A stretch of 64,000 nt of DNA from CAWCBH01 sp963793785 (GTDB lineage: Bacteria > Actinomycetota > Thermoleophilia > Solirubrobacterales > 70-9): positions 620,001 through 684,000 of the forward strand of contig CAWCBH010000003.1 of assembly GCA_963793785.1 (NCBI GenBank), in the 5' to 3' direction. The position numbers and the translations under genes are program-made. The notes below the pieces were generated by a model. That model ran no database searches, was not told the origin of the DNA, and saw only the letters and a program-made list of their open reading frames with translations. Shown here one piece after another: positions 41,102 through 49,120 of the stretch; the first letter of the stretch is position 1; each line of letters opens with the position of its first letter.

Positions 41102-42058
41102 TCAGACCCGCAGCCGCACGGTCGTGCCCCGTCCCGGCCTCGACTCGACCTCGAGGTTGCCGCCCACCAGCAGCGCCCGCTCCCGCATTCCCGCCAGGCC
41201 GAGTCCGCCCTCGGCCTCCGCGAAGGCGAAGCCGCGGCCGTCGTCGGCCACCCGCAGCTCGACGCCGTCGGGATGTCGCCGCAGGGTCACCTCGACTCGG
41301 CCCGCCTCGCCGTGGCGGGCGGCGTTCGAAAGCGCCTCCTGGGCGACCCGGTAGACGACCAGCTGCACGTCGTCGTCGAGATCGGAGAAGTCGCCATCGG
41401 ATGAGAAGGTGGCCTCGATCTCACCGCGGGAGAGCTGTTCCACCTGGCCGGCAATCGCCGCCTTCAGCCCGAGGTCGTCGAGGGCCGTCGGCCGCAGCTG
41501 GCGGGCGAGGGAGAGCAGCTCGGTCATCGCCTGGTTGGCCAGCGACCTCGTCGCGGCCAGCTCGGTTTCGAGCCCCGGCGGTGCCATCTCTCGGGCGGCC
41601 TCGAGGCGCAGCAGGACGCCGGTCAGCGACTGGTTGACCTCGTCGTGCAGGTCGCGGGCGACCCGTGCCCGCTCCTCCTCCTGGGCGCGCAGCGCCGCGC
41701 TGCCGGCCCGCCTTCGCTCGGCTTCCAGACGCCTCATCATGCGCAGGAAGGCCAGCTCGATCCGCTCCACCTCCTCGGTTTCGGCCTTGCCGTCGATCGA
41801 GGCCGGCAGGTTGGCGCCGGGCCGGCTCAGGTCGACCTTCTCCATCTCCTCGATCAGCTTCTCCAGCGGTGTGAAGCGGCGCCGCAGCACGGCCAGGTTG
41901 ACGAGCAGCGAGATCACCGCGGCGGAGCCGATCACGAGAGCAACCAGGCCGGTCTCGGAAAGCTCCAGTCCGGCCAGCGTCGCCGCGAACAGCGCCGCCA
42001 GGCAGATCAGGGCTGCGTTGAGCGCCAGCACCTGGGTGAAAAGGGTCCGCCTGCGCAT
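41102..42058 (-). CDS. NarX/DesK-type sensor histidine kinase
   Basis: The 318-residue kinase has two N-terminal membrane helices (about 5-65) with almost no external loop, a coiled linker, the HisKA_3 phosphorylation motif ARVARDLHDEVNQSLTGVLLRLE with the His at about 153, and an ATPase domain (AQEALSNAARHGEAGRVEV; VADDGRGFAFAEAEGGLGLAGMRERA). It pairs with the response regulator 2 bp downstream. The lack of a sensor domain suggests sensing within the membrane. ATG 42058 lies 9 nt after a TACGCT box on the - strand. Confidence 0.92.
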   Translation of the reverse strand: MRRRTLFTQVLALNAALICLAALFAATLAGLELSETGLVALVIGSAAVISLLVNLAVLRRRFTPLEKLIEEMEKVDLSRPGANLPASIDGKAETEEVERIELAFLRMMRRLEAERRRAGSAALRAQEEERARVARDLHDEVNQSLTGVLLRLEAAREMAPPGLETELAATRSLANQAMTELLSLARQLRPTALDDLGLKAAIAGQVEQLSRGEIEATFSSDGDFSDLDDDVQLVVYRVAQEALSNAARHGEAGRVEVTLRRHPDGVELRVADDGRGFAFAEAEGGLGLAGMRERALLVGGNLEVESRPGRGTTVRLRV

Positions 42059-42137
42059 TGGGGGGCAAGCGTAGACGCGAGGGGGAGGGCAGGGTCGCAA
42101 GAAAAGCGGCTCGTGAGGAGCCGAATCGGGGCCGAAC

Positions 42138-42189
42138 CGAACTGTGTCCCGATTCCTCCCGTCAGCGACGACAAACGGGACACAGTTCG
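42138..42189. repeat. 14-bp perfect inverted repeat with 24-nt loop
   Basis: CGAACTGTGTCCCG (42138-42151) is complementary to 42176-42189. It lies in the 344-bp spacer between the divergent histidine kinase and htpX. Loop length (24) and loop motif (CCCGTCAGCGAC) resemble the repeat at 36777-36820. Confidence 0.75.
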
Positions 42190-42253
42190 CGGCGGGCCGG
42201 CGGCTGGGGCTCGCCGAGCCGCCGCGGCCGTCTTACCCTACAAGCAGTTCTTA

Positions 42254-42336
42254 CGCCTGAAAGCCGTTTCTACGCCTGGGGCCAAAGCCGTTTCCGCCTA
42301 GGTGGCCCCCTCAGCGCCGCTAGGGGTTCGCCCCTA
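42254..42336 (+). promoter_or_regulatory. Direct repeats and a UUCG hairpin upstream of htpX
   Basis: This is the rest of the 42059-42402 spacer. AAAGCCGTTTC occurs at 42260-42270 and 42284-42294, and CGCCT occurs at 42254, 42273 and 42295. TAGGGG-TTCG-CCCCTA at 42321-42336 is a perfect hairpin with a stable UUCG tetraloop, 66 nt before the htpX start; no T-run follows. This may be a regulated promoter region with a 5' UTR structure; the regulator is unknown. Confidence 0.4.
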
Positions 42337-42402
42337 TTGCCAGAAAGTGCCCTGCCACGCACAATTACGGCAAGCGTTCTCACCTTCCAAGGAGCAGATC
42401 AA

Positions 42403-43269
42403 ATGACCACGACCAAGCGATCGACATTCGGAGCCACCCTCCGCACCACGATCCTGCTGGCGACCCTTTCAGGTCTCTTCGTAGCGATCGGCTTCCTGAT
42501 CGGCGGCGCCAACACGGCGCTGATCTTCCTCTTCATGGCCGCCCTGATGAACATGGGCGCCTGGTTCTTCAGCGACAAGCTGGCGCTGAAGATGAGCCGG
42601 GCGAAGCCGATCGAGGAATCCGAGGCCCCGCGCCTCTACGAGATCGTCCGCGAGCTGACGACCCGCGCCGACCTGCCGATGCCGCGCCTCTACATGATCC
42701 CGGCCGACCAGCCGAACGCCTTCGCGACCGGCCGCAACCACAAGCACTCCGCCGTCGCGGTGACGCGCGGCATCACGCAGCTGCTCTCCGAGGATGAGCT
42801 GCGTGGCGTGCTCGCCCACGAGCTGGCCCACGTCAAGCACCGCGACATCCTGATCCAGTCGGTGGCGGCGACGATCGGTGCCGCGATCACCTACCTCGGC
42901 TACATGCTGCTCTGGTTTGGTGGCGGCGACGAGGGCGACTCGCCGCTGGGCATGATCGGCGCCCTGGCGATGGTGCTGCTGGCCCCGATCGCGGCGACGA
43001 TCATCCAGCTCTCGATCTCGCGCCAGCGCGAGTACGCGGCCGACGCCGGCGGCGCCGCGATCTGCGGCAACCCGGAGTCGCTCGCCAGCGCCCTGCTGCG
43101 ACTCGAGGAAGGCGCCAAGGCGATGCCGATGCAGGTCAACCAGGCCGCCGAGCCGCTCTACATCGTGAAGCCGTTCTCCGCCAAGGGGATCGGCAAACTC
43201 TTCTCGACCCATCCCCCGATCGAGGAGCGCGTCCGTCGCTTGCGGCAGATGCGTCCGAGCCTCGTCTGA
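42403..43269 (+). CDS. htpX: Membrane zinc protease HtpX
   Basis: The 288-residue M48 protease degrades damaged membrane proteins. Two N-terminal helices, the zinc motif VLAHELAHVKHRDI (H140, E141, H144), two further helices (about 155-205), and the third ligand Glu in RQREYAADAGGA match HtpX; FSTHPPIEERVRRLRQM is the family ending. ATG 42403 has an AAGGAG site at 42389-42394. Its leader is long and structured, unlike most genes here. Confidence 0.95.
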   Translation: MTTTKRSTFGATLRTTILLATLSGLFVAIGFLIGGANTALIFLFMAALMNMGAWFFSDKLALKMSRAKPIEESEAPRLYEIVRELTTRADLPMPRLYMIPADQPNAFATGRNHKHSAVAVTRGITQLLSEDELRGVLAHELAHVKHRDILIQSVAATIGAAITYLGYMLLWFGGGDEGDSPLGMIGALAMVLLAPIAATIIQLSISRQREYAADAGGAAICGNPESLASALLRLEEGAKAMPMQVNQAAEPLYIVKPFSAKGIGKLFSTHPPIEERVRRLRQMRPSLV

Positions 43270-43321
43270 GGGGAGCCGTAGGCAGCAGCAAACCTCCTAG
43301 CAACACCAGGACCTGCGGTAA

Positions 43322-43349
43322 GAGGGGCCGTCCGAGAGGGCGGCCCCTC
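43322..43349 (+). terminator. GC-rich hairpin after htpX
   Basis: GAGGGGCCG (43322-43330) is complementary to 43341-43349 around a 10-nt loop. It lies 52 bp after the htpX stop and before the next promoter. No T-run follows, so termination strength is uncertain. Confidence 0.55.
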
Positions 43350-43373
43350 CACTTGGGCAGGCCGGAACGTCTA

Positions 43374-43393
43374 ACTATACTTTTTGAAGTAGT
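43374..43393 (+). promoter_or_regulatory. Shared promoter/operator element of the CysO pathway, site 1
   Basis: ACTATACTTTTTGAAGTAGT contains TATACT, a near-consensus -10, and the inverted repeat TACTT-TTTG-AAGTA. It lies 46 bp before the rhodanese-MoeB start and matches the site before cysM (53357-53376) at 17 of 20 positions. Confidence 0.6.
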
Positions 43394-43439
43394 ACCCTTG
43401 GGTTCAATTCCGACCCGGATTCAGGAGATTTAGGCGCAG

Positions 43440-44606
43440 ATGGCGGAAACCGAGACCAGGCACGAGCAGGACCTGCGCTTCGAGGAGCTCGATCCGCGCG
43501 AGTTTCAGCGCCAGATCGAAGCCGACGAAGCGGTCTTGATCGACACCCGCGAGCCGCATGAGTTCGCAGAGGCCCATATCGACGGCGCCGAGCTGGTTCC
43601 CCCGAGCGAGGTCGCGGCCCGAATCGACGAGCTTGCGCCCGACAGCGCCCAGCGGCTGATCCTCTATTGCCGCTCCGGCAACCGCTCCGGCAAGGCCGCA
43701 GAGGAGCTGGCCGGGCTCGGCTACACGAACCTCGCCCACCTGACCGGCGGGATCCTCGCCTGGCAGGAGCAGGGCTTGCCGGTGGTGGAGGCCGAGGGGT
43801 TGACCGCCGAGCAGCGGATGCGCTATTCGCGTCACACGCTGCTGCCCGAGGTCGGCGTCGAGGGCCAGTTGAAGCTTCTGCACTCCAAGGTGCTGCTGAT
43901 CGGGGCCGGCGGGCTGGGGTCGCCGATCGCTCTCTACCTGGCCGCGGCCGGGGTCGGGACCCTGGGGCTGATCGACGACGACGTCGTCGACGAGTCCAAT
44001 CTGCAGCGCCAGGTGATCCACACCACCGAGCGGGTCGGAATGCCGAAGACCGAGTCCGCCAGGATCCAGATCGAAGCGCTGAATCCCGACGTGAAGGTGG
44101 TCGAGCACCGGGAGCGGATCGGGCCCGAGAACATCCTCGAAGTCCTGGCCTCCTACGACGTGATCGTGGACGGCGTCGACAACTTTCCGACCAGGTACCT
44201 GCTCAACGATGCCTCGGTGCGGCTTCGAAAGCCGGTGGTGTCGGCCTCGATCCTAGCCTTCGACGGCCAGATCTCCACTTTCGTTCCCTACGAGGGGCCC
44301 TGCTATCGCTGCCTCTACCCGACCCCGCCGCCGCCGGAGATGGCGCCCAGCTGCGGTGCCGCCGGAGTGCTCGGCGTGATGGCCGGGGTGATGGGATTGC
44401 TGCAGGCCAACGAGGTGATCAAGCTGGTGGCCGGGATCGGCGAACCGCTGGTCGGCCGGCTGCTGCTCTACGAGTCGCTCAGCACCCGCTTCACCGAGCT
44501 GAAGGTGCGACGCGACGCCGAGTGCCCGATCTGCGGTCCGAACGCAGTCGAGATCCCGGCTTCGGAAATGGGGAAGTTCCCCGACTACGAGCTCTTCTGC
44601 GGGTAG
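43440..44606 (+). CDS. moeZ: Rhodanese-MoeB/ThiF fusion, sulfur-carrier activating enzyme (MoeZ-like)
   Basis: Residues about 10-115 are a rhodanese domain with catalytic Cys in LYCRSGNRSGKAAEELA (about 77); residues about 125-388 are an E1-like MoeB domain with the ATP motif VLLIGAGGLGSPIALYLAAAGVG, DNFPTRYLLNDA, and zinc pairs CYRC (about 288) and CPIC (about 362). Such proteins adenylate and thiocarboxylate the C-terminal Gly of carriers. Mycobacterial MoeZ has the two domains in the opposite order. The cysO-like gene follows after 11 bp, and the same enzyme could serve the MoaD part of the MoaD-MoaE fusion. ATG 43440. Confidence 0.9.
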   Translation: MAETETRHEQDLRFEELDPREFQRQIEADEAVLIDTREPHEFAEAHIDGAELVPPSEVAARIDELAPDSAQRLILYCRSGNRSGKAAEELAGLGYTNLAHLTGGILAWQEQGLPVVEAEGLTAEQRMRYSRHTLLPEVGVEGQLKLLHSKVLLIGAGGLGSPIALYLAAAGVGTLGLIDDDVVDESNLQRQVIHTTERVGMPKTESARIQIEALNPDVKVVEHRERIGPENILEVLASYDVIVDGVDNFPTRYLLNDASVRLRKPVVSASILAFDGQISTFVPYEGPCYRCLYPTPPPPEMAPSCGAAGVLGVMAGVMGLLQANEVIKLVAGIGEPLVGRLLLYESLSTRFTELKVRRDAECPICGPNAVEIPASEMGKFPDYELFCG

Positions 44607-44609
44607 CTT
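44604..44609 (+). promoter_or_regulatory. TAGCTT -10-like box before the cysO-like gene
   Basis: TAGCTT includes the moeZ stop codon and ends 8 nt before ATG 44618. It may allow separate leaderless expression of the carrier. Confidence 0.3.
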
Positions 44610-44617
44610 TCACGCCC

Positions 44618-44893
44618 ATGCCGACGATCAAGATCCCGCCGGTCCTGCGATCCCGGACCGACGGCGAGTCCGAGCTCAGCGCCGCCGGCGACACCGTCGG
44701 CAAGGTGTTGCGCGAGCTGACCGACCGCCATCCCGACACCGAGGCGCAGCTGTTCGGCTCCGAGGGAGACCTGAATCGCTACGTGAACGTGTACCTCAAT
44801 GACGAGGACGTGCGGGTCCTGAACGGACTCGAGACGGCGGTCGCCGAGGGCGACACCGTGGTCATCCTGCCGGCGATGGCGGGCGGGATCTGA
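44618..44893 (+). CDS. cysO: CysO-like sulfur carrier protein (MoaD/ThiS family)
   Basis: The 91-residue ubiquitin-fold protein starts MPTIKIPPVLRSRTDGESEL and ends VILPAMAGGI. It has the family core TVGKVLRELTDRHP and RYVNVYLNDEDVRVLNGLET, as in mycobacterial CysO. CysO-thiocarboxylate is the sulfur donor for CysM. The Gly-Gly is followed by one extra Ile, so one residue must be removed before activation. Being next to the activating enzyme, and with cysM and mec 10 kb away, it most likely serves cysteine synthesis. It converges on the SARP gene with 1 bp between. Confidence 0.88.
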   Translation: MPTIKIPPVLRSRTDGESELSAAGDTVGKVLRELTDRHPDTEAQLFGSEGDLNRYVNVYLNDEDVRVLNGLETAVAEGDTVVILPAMAGGI

Positions 44894-44894
44894 G

Positions 44895-47800
44895 CTAGGC
44901 CGAAGGCGGCGGCCCTGCGGCCCCGCGCGCGCCACCCAGTCGTCGAAGGAGCGAGTCCATCTGCAGCTCCTCGGCGGTGCGGCTCGCCTCCGCCAGCAGC
45001 TCGCCGGCCCGGCCGGCGTCGCCGCCGGCCCGCCGTTCGGCGAGGACGCGAGCAAGCTCGAACCGTCCCCGAGCCAGCCACGGCAACGCTCCGGCGCGCT
45101 CGTTGGTCGCGATCGCATCCTCGAGGTGCGTGACCGCCTCGTCGAGACGGCCGAGCGCCGCTGCAAGGATGCCAAGGTGGTGCGAGGTCGAGCTCGCGTA
45201 GGCGGCGGCACCGGCGACGGCGACGACTCGTCCGGCGTAGGGAAGCATCGACTCGTAGTAGCCGCGGGCGCGCTCGGGGTCGCCGATCGCCACCGCTGCC
45301 ATCGAGGCGAAGGCGAGATCGGCGAGCCAGCTGCCGCGTGCGGCAAGCTCGGAGTCGGGCCCGAGGTCAAGGCGAGACAGCTCCCGCCGCGACTCTTCGT
45401 CGTTCCCGAGCTCGGCGAGCAGGAAGGCCAGCATCGAGCTCCACGCCGGAACGGCCTCGAATCGTTCCACGAGGTCGCGCACCGGCTCCTCCATCTCGGC
45501 CAGGCGGTCTTGCTCCCAGCGCAACAAGAGCAGCTCGATCGCCGAGTACTGCACGGCCTCGGAATCCTCTGAGACCGCGCCCAGCTCCAGCACCTCGCCC
45601 GCGAGGCGCTCGACGTCGGCGAAATCACCCTCCATCAGCCGCTGCATCGCCTGGCAGGCGCGGCTCTGGAGCAGGCCCAGCGGCTGCTTCATCTGATCAG
45701 CCAGGACGGCGTGATCCGCGATCGCGACGTCGAGCTCGGTGAACTCGCCCTGCTCGAGACAGGTCGACACCCGCAGCAGCCGGGCCCGGATCTCGAGGTC
45801 GCGATTCCGCAGCCCGGTGGCGATTGCAAGCAGCTCCCGGCTCACCTCCACCCGCTCGACGAGCTGGTCCGGCCCCAGGCACGCATACCAGCGCCCGGTC
45901 AGGGCGGATGCGATCGCCTCCTCGTCGCCGCTGGCGCGGGCTTCGGAGAGGGCTTCGCGACTGACCTCGTCAGCCCGCCCGTCCTCGCCGGCGAAATGAA
46001 GCGCCTCGGCGAGCCGGGCGAGGACTCGCGCCCGCAGGATGCCGGGCTCGGGATTGGCCTCCAGCGCCGCCTCCAGGAGCTCGACGGAATCCGGATCGGG
46101 GCCCTTGAACCCGTTCCAGCCGCCGCCGCTGAACCCGAGCGCCGCCCGGGCCACCGCCTCGGAGTCGCCGCCGCGCCGGGCGATCCGCGCAGCGCGGGAG
46201 AAGGTGTCGCGAGAGGCCTGCGGGTCTCCGGCCCGCCACTCGGCTTCCCCGAGGGCGATCAAGAGCTCGCATCGAAGCGTCTCGTCGCCAGATCCCGAGG
46301 CGTCCAGCACGTCGAGTGCGCGACCGTACTGCTCGACGGCCTCCTCGAACGCGAGTGCGCCGAGGGCGCTGGCGCCGGCGCGGACGCTGTGCTCCAGCGC
46401 CTTCCCCGACGCGGCCGGCCCGGCGCCGGAGAAGTGACGGGCGAGCTCTCCGACGTGGTGGGGTTCGGTGCCGTGGCGGTGCTCCAGGGCCTCGCCGACC
46501 CGCAGATGAAGCTGCGCGCGGCGAGGCTTGGAGATGCCCGCGTACACCGCTTGGCGAAACAGCGCGTGGGAGAAGGCGTAGCGGTCCAACGTCCCCGGCA
46601 CGTCCGCCAGCAGGCCGGCCTCGAAAGCCGCCTCCAGCGCTCCGATCACATCCTCCCCGGGACGGCCGCTGACCTCGACCAGCAGCTCGGCCTCGAACTC
46701 GCGCCCGATCACCGATGCCACCTCGAGCACGTCGGCAGCCGCCGGTCCGAGGCCTCCGGTGCGGTGGGCGATCGCCTCGCGCACGAGCTCGGGCACCCCC
46801 TCCGCGTAGAGCGCCCCCCGCAGCGATCCCGGCTGTCTCGCCGGAGCCCCTTCGCTGACCGCCGACATGTGATCGACGAGCGCCTCGACGAGGAACGGGT
46901 TGCCGTTCGTCTCCTCGTGGATAGTCTCGGCCAGGCCCGGTTCGGGGTCGCCGCCGCGGATCGCCGCGACCAGCTCCACCACCTCGGCGACGCTGAGACC
47001 GCCGAGGTGCATGCGCTCGAAGAGGCGTTCGCGCCCGAGGTCTGCGAGGACGGCCGAGAAGTGGTCGCTGGGCCGGGTCTCGCGGTAGGTCGTGACGAGC
47101 ATCAGCTTCGCCGAGTGCGGCGAGCGCGCGAGGTGGCGGAGGATCAACATCGAGCCCGGATCCGCCCAGTGCAGGTCGTCGAGTATCAGCAGAGTCGGCT
47201 GCGCCGTCGAGATCGTCGCCAGGGTGGAAGCGACCGCGTCGAGCAGCCGCTCGCGGGGCACTTCGTCGGGCACCTGGGGAGGCTTGGACAGGCGCAGCAC
47301 GATCTCCGGCACGAGCGTCGTCAGGATTCCTGCATTGGCCCCCAGCCCGACCTCGACCGATGCGGCATCGGCGTTCGTCGCCCAATGGCGAAGCGCCTCG
47401 ACGAAGGGCTGGTAGGCCGCCGTTCCCTCCTCGTCGGCGCGGCCGTAGAGGACGCCGCCTCCGCCCCGGTGGACCCGCTGTGCGAACTCGGTCGCCAGTC
47501 TGGTCTTGCCGACGCCCGGGTCGCCGCCCACGAAGACGATCCGGCGGCTGCCCGCCTGGGCCTCCAGCCAGAGCTCGGCCAGCCGCCCCAGCTCGTCGGC
47601 GCGGCCGATGAAGGTGCTGCGCCGGTGCGGGAGAAGCCAGGTCGGAAGCGGCAGCTCGGCAGGCCGGTACGGCTCGACCGCTGCGGCGGGGCGGGGCTCG
47701 GCGTCCTCGGTCTCTTCCGAGCTGCCGCCGAGCAGGCGCCGGTGGACCGCCTGGATCTCTGCCCCGGGAGCGCTCCCGAGCTCCCCGGCGAGGAGGTTGC

Positions 47801-48479
47801 GAAGCTCGTCATAGGCCCGCAGCGCCTCGGCGTTGTTGCCGGCGGCGACCAGGGCCCGCATCAACAGCACGTACCCCGACTCGCGAAAGGGCGCGATGCG
47901 GATCAGCGCCCGTGCGGCGCGCTCGGCCCCCGCCAGCTCGGATCCGCCGAGGCCGATGCCGGCCCGCGCGATCACCTCTCGCGAGCGCAGGTGCAGCTCC
48001 TCGAGCTCGCGGCGTACCTCCTCGACCCAGGGAGCCTCGACGCCAGCCAGAAAGGGGCGGCCGGCGATGTTGAGCGCGATGTGGGCCTGCGCCCAGGCGA
48101 GCTTCCAGTCGGCCGCCTTCAGCGCCGTGTCGGCGGCGACGATCGATCGCTCGGCCGCCTCGATGTCGATCCAGGTGTCCTCGGGCAGGTGCAGCTCGAC
48201 CGCGTCGCGACCCGCCAGGGCACCGGCGCCGAGGGCGCTGCGCAGGCGTGAGAGCTGGGTCCGCAACGCCGCCGCCGGGTCCGCCGGCGGCGCGTCGGGC
48301 CAGATCGCCTCGATCAGCTCGTCACGGGAGACCGGCCGGCCCCGGTTGAGGACCAGATAGGCGAGCAGGACGCGCCCTTGGCGGCCCCGCAGCTCGGGCG
48401 TCACGTGACGCCCTTCGACATCGGCTTTCAGGCGACCGCAAAGCTGAATGCGCGTCGCCCCCGCATCGGAAGGCGGCAT
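44895..48479 (-). CDS. SARP/AfsR-type transcription regulator with AAA ATPase and TPR domains
   Basis: The 1194-residue protein has a winged-helix DNA-binding domain (RIQLCGRLKADVEGRHVTPELRGRQGRVLLAYLVLNRGRPVSRDELIEAIWPD, about 8-75), a bacterial transcriptional activator domain (about 95-250), an NTPase module with Walker A FVGGDPGVGKTRLA near 325 and Walker B LLILDDLHWADP near 435, and about 500 residues of TPR-like helices. It resembles LuxR/AfsR hybrid activators that switch on polysaccharide or secondary-metabolite genes. The ATG at 48479 fits the family start; a longer frame adds 31 residues. The divergent 48603-50568 genes are possible targets. Confidence 0.88.
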   Translation of the reverse strand: MPPSDAGATRIQLCGRLKADVEGRHVTPELRGRQGRVLLAYLVLNRGRPVSRDELIEAIWPDAPPADPAAALRTQLSRLRSALGAGALAGRDAVELHLPEDTWIDIEAAERSIVAADTALKAADWKLAWAQAHIALNIAGRPFLAGVEAPWVEEVRRELEELHLRSREVIARAGIGLGGSELAGAERAARALIRIAPFRESGYVLLMRALVAAGNNAEALRAYDELRNLLAGELGSAPGAEIQAVHRRLLGGSSEETEDAEPRPAAAVEPYRPAELPLPTWLLPHRRSTFIGRADELGRLAELWLEAQAGSRRIVFVGGDPGVGKTRLATEFAQRVHRGGGGVLYGRADEEGTAAYQPFVEALRHWATNADAASVEVGLGANAGILTTLVPEIVLRLSKPPQVPDEVPRERLLDAVASTLATISTAQPTLLILDDLHWADPGSMLILRHLARSPHSAKLMLVTTYRETRPSDHFSAVLADLGRERLFERMHLGGLSVAEVVELVAAIRGGDPEPGLAETIHEETNGNPFLVEALVDHMSAVSEGAPARQPGSLRGALYAEGVPELVREAIAHRTGGLGPAAADVLEVASVIGREFEAELLVEVSGRPGEDVIGALEAAFEAGLLADVPGTLDRYAFSHALFRQAVYAGISKPRRAQLHLRVGEALEHRHGTEPHHVGELARHFSGAGPAASGKALEHSVRAGASALGALAFEEAVEQYGRALDVLDASGSGDETLRCELLIALGEAEWRAGDPQASRDTFSRAARIARRGGDSEAVARAALGFSGGGWNGFKGPDPDSVELLEAALEANPEPGILRARVLARLAEALHFAGEDGRADEVSREALSEARASGDEEAIASALTGRWYACLGPDQLVERVEVSRELLAIATGLRNRDLEIRARLLRVSTCLEQGEFTELDVAIADHAVLADQMKQPLGLLQSRACQAMQRLMEGDFADVERLAGEVLELGAVSEDSEAVQYSAIELLLLRWEQDRLAEMEEPVRDLVERFEAVPAWSSMLAFLLAELGNDEESRRELSRLDLGPDSELAARGSWLADLAFASMAAVAIGDPERARGYYESMLPYAGRVVAVAGAAAYASSTSHHLGILAAALGRLDEAVTHLEDAIATNERAGALPWLARGRFELARVLAERRAGGDAGRAGELLAEASRTAEELQMDSLLRRLGGARGAAGPPPSA

Positions 48480-48602
48480 CGCTGGAAACGATACGGAAAC
48501 GTTGCTGGGACGCGAGGGCAACACGCAAAATGGAGGATCGGCGCTCGTGGCACGCAGCTTGACCCTCGACACTCAAGACCCGCAGCTGATTCTCCGATCT
48601 GC

Positions 48603-48782
48603 ATGCGGAGCGACTTGATCCTCCGATGTGAGTGCGGAGCGACTGTGATCGCCCGCGGTGAGAAGCAGCTGATCGAGCTTGCGCGTCAACACTTCGCCGA
48701 GTTCCATCCGGATCTCGGCGACGAGATGCCAGCCGATCTGATCTTGGCGATGGCCGAGGAGAAGGAGACCCAGCAGCGATGA
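48603..48782 (+). CDS. 59-residue DUF1059-like small metal-binding protein
   Basis: The protein starts MRSDLILRCECGATVIARGEKQLIELARQHFAEFHPD. The CECG pair and the later His residues (HFAEFH) recall the small DUF1059 family, which has a Cys pair and His residues. ATG 48603 is chosen because the upstream frame is antisense to the SARP promoter region. The DNA around it (48591-48650) contains a roughly 28-bp imperfect tandem duplication (CTCCGAT ... GCGGAGCGACT twice). Coupled by ATGA to the next gene. Confidence 0.6.
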   Translation: MRSDLILRCECGATVIARGEKQLIELARQHFAEFHPDLGDEMPADLILAMAEEKETQQR

Positions 48783-49120
48783 AGACACCGATCAAGACTC
48801 GAACGGCACTGGCCGCGGCCCTTGCGGTTGTGGCCCTTGCCGCAGTAATGCTTTTGCCGGCGACAGCCGCCGCTCAGGCCGGCTGCACGCCGACCGACAA
48901 GCAGTACGACCGTCCCACCAACGTCCTCTGTGAAGAGGACGACAAGATCGACGCCGGCGGGGAAGCCGGAGACGAAGCTGTCGCCAGTGGCGGCGGCGAA
49001 GGAGGAGAGCTTCCCTTCACTGGTTTCGATGCGATCTCCCTGTTGGCGATCGCGGTCGCCCTGACCGGAGTCGGCTTCACGCTCCGGCGCCTCGCTGGTA
49101 ACGGAGGCGAGCAGGGCTGA
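48779..49120 (+). CDS. Small secreted protein with LPFTG sortase signal
   Basis: The 113-residue protein has an N-terminal signal peptide (ALAAALAVVALAAVMLLPATAAAQA), a short acidic Gly-rich middle, then ELPFTGFDAISLLAIAVALTGVGFTLRRLAGN: an LPxTG motif, hydrophobic segment and Arg pair, the signature of sortase-anchored proteins. The mature part is only about 50 residues with one Cys pair (CTPTDKQYDRPTNVLC). No sortase gene is in the window. It overlaps both neighbours' start/stop codons. Confidence 0.82.
   Translation: MKTPIKTRTALAAALAVVALAAVMLLPATAAAQAGCTPTDKQYDRPTNVLCEEDDKIDAGGEAGDEAVASGGGEGGELPFTGFDAISLLAIAVALTGVGFTLRRLAGNGGEQG

Noticed and set aside
44893..44895. Terminator between cysO and the SARP gene
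   Set aside because: The convergent genes are 1 bp apart and no hairpin lies in between.
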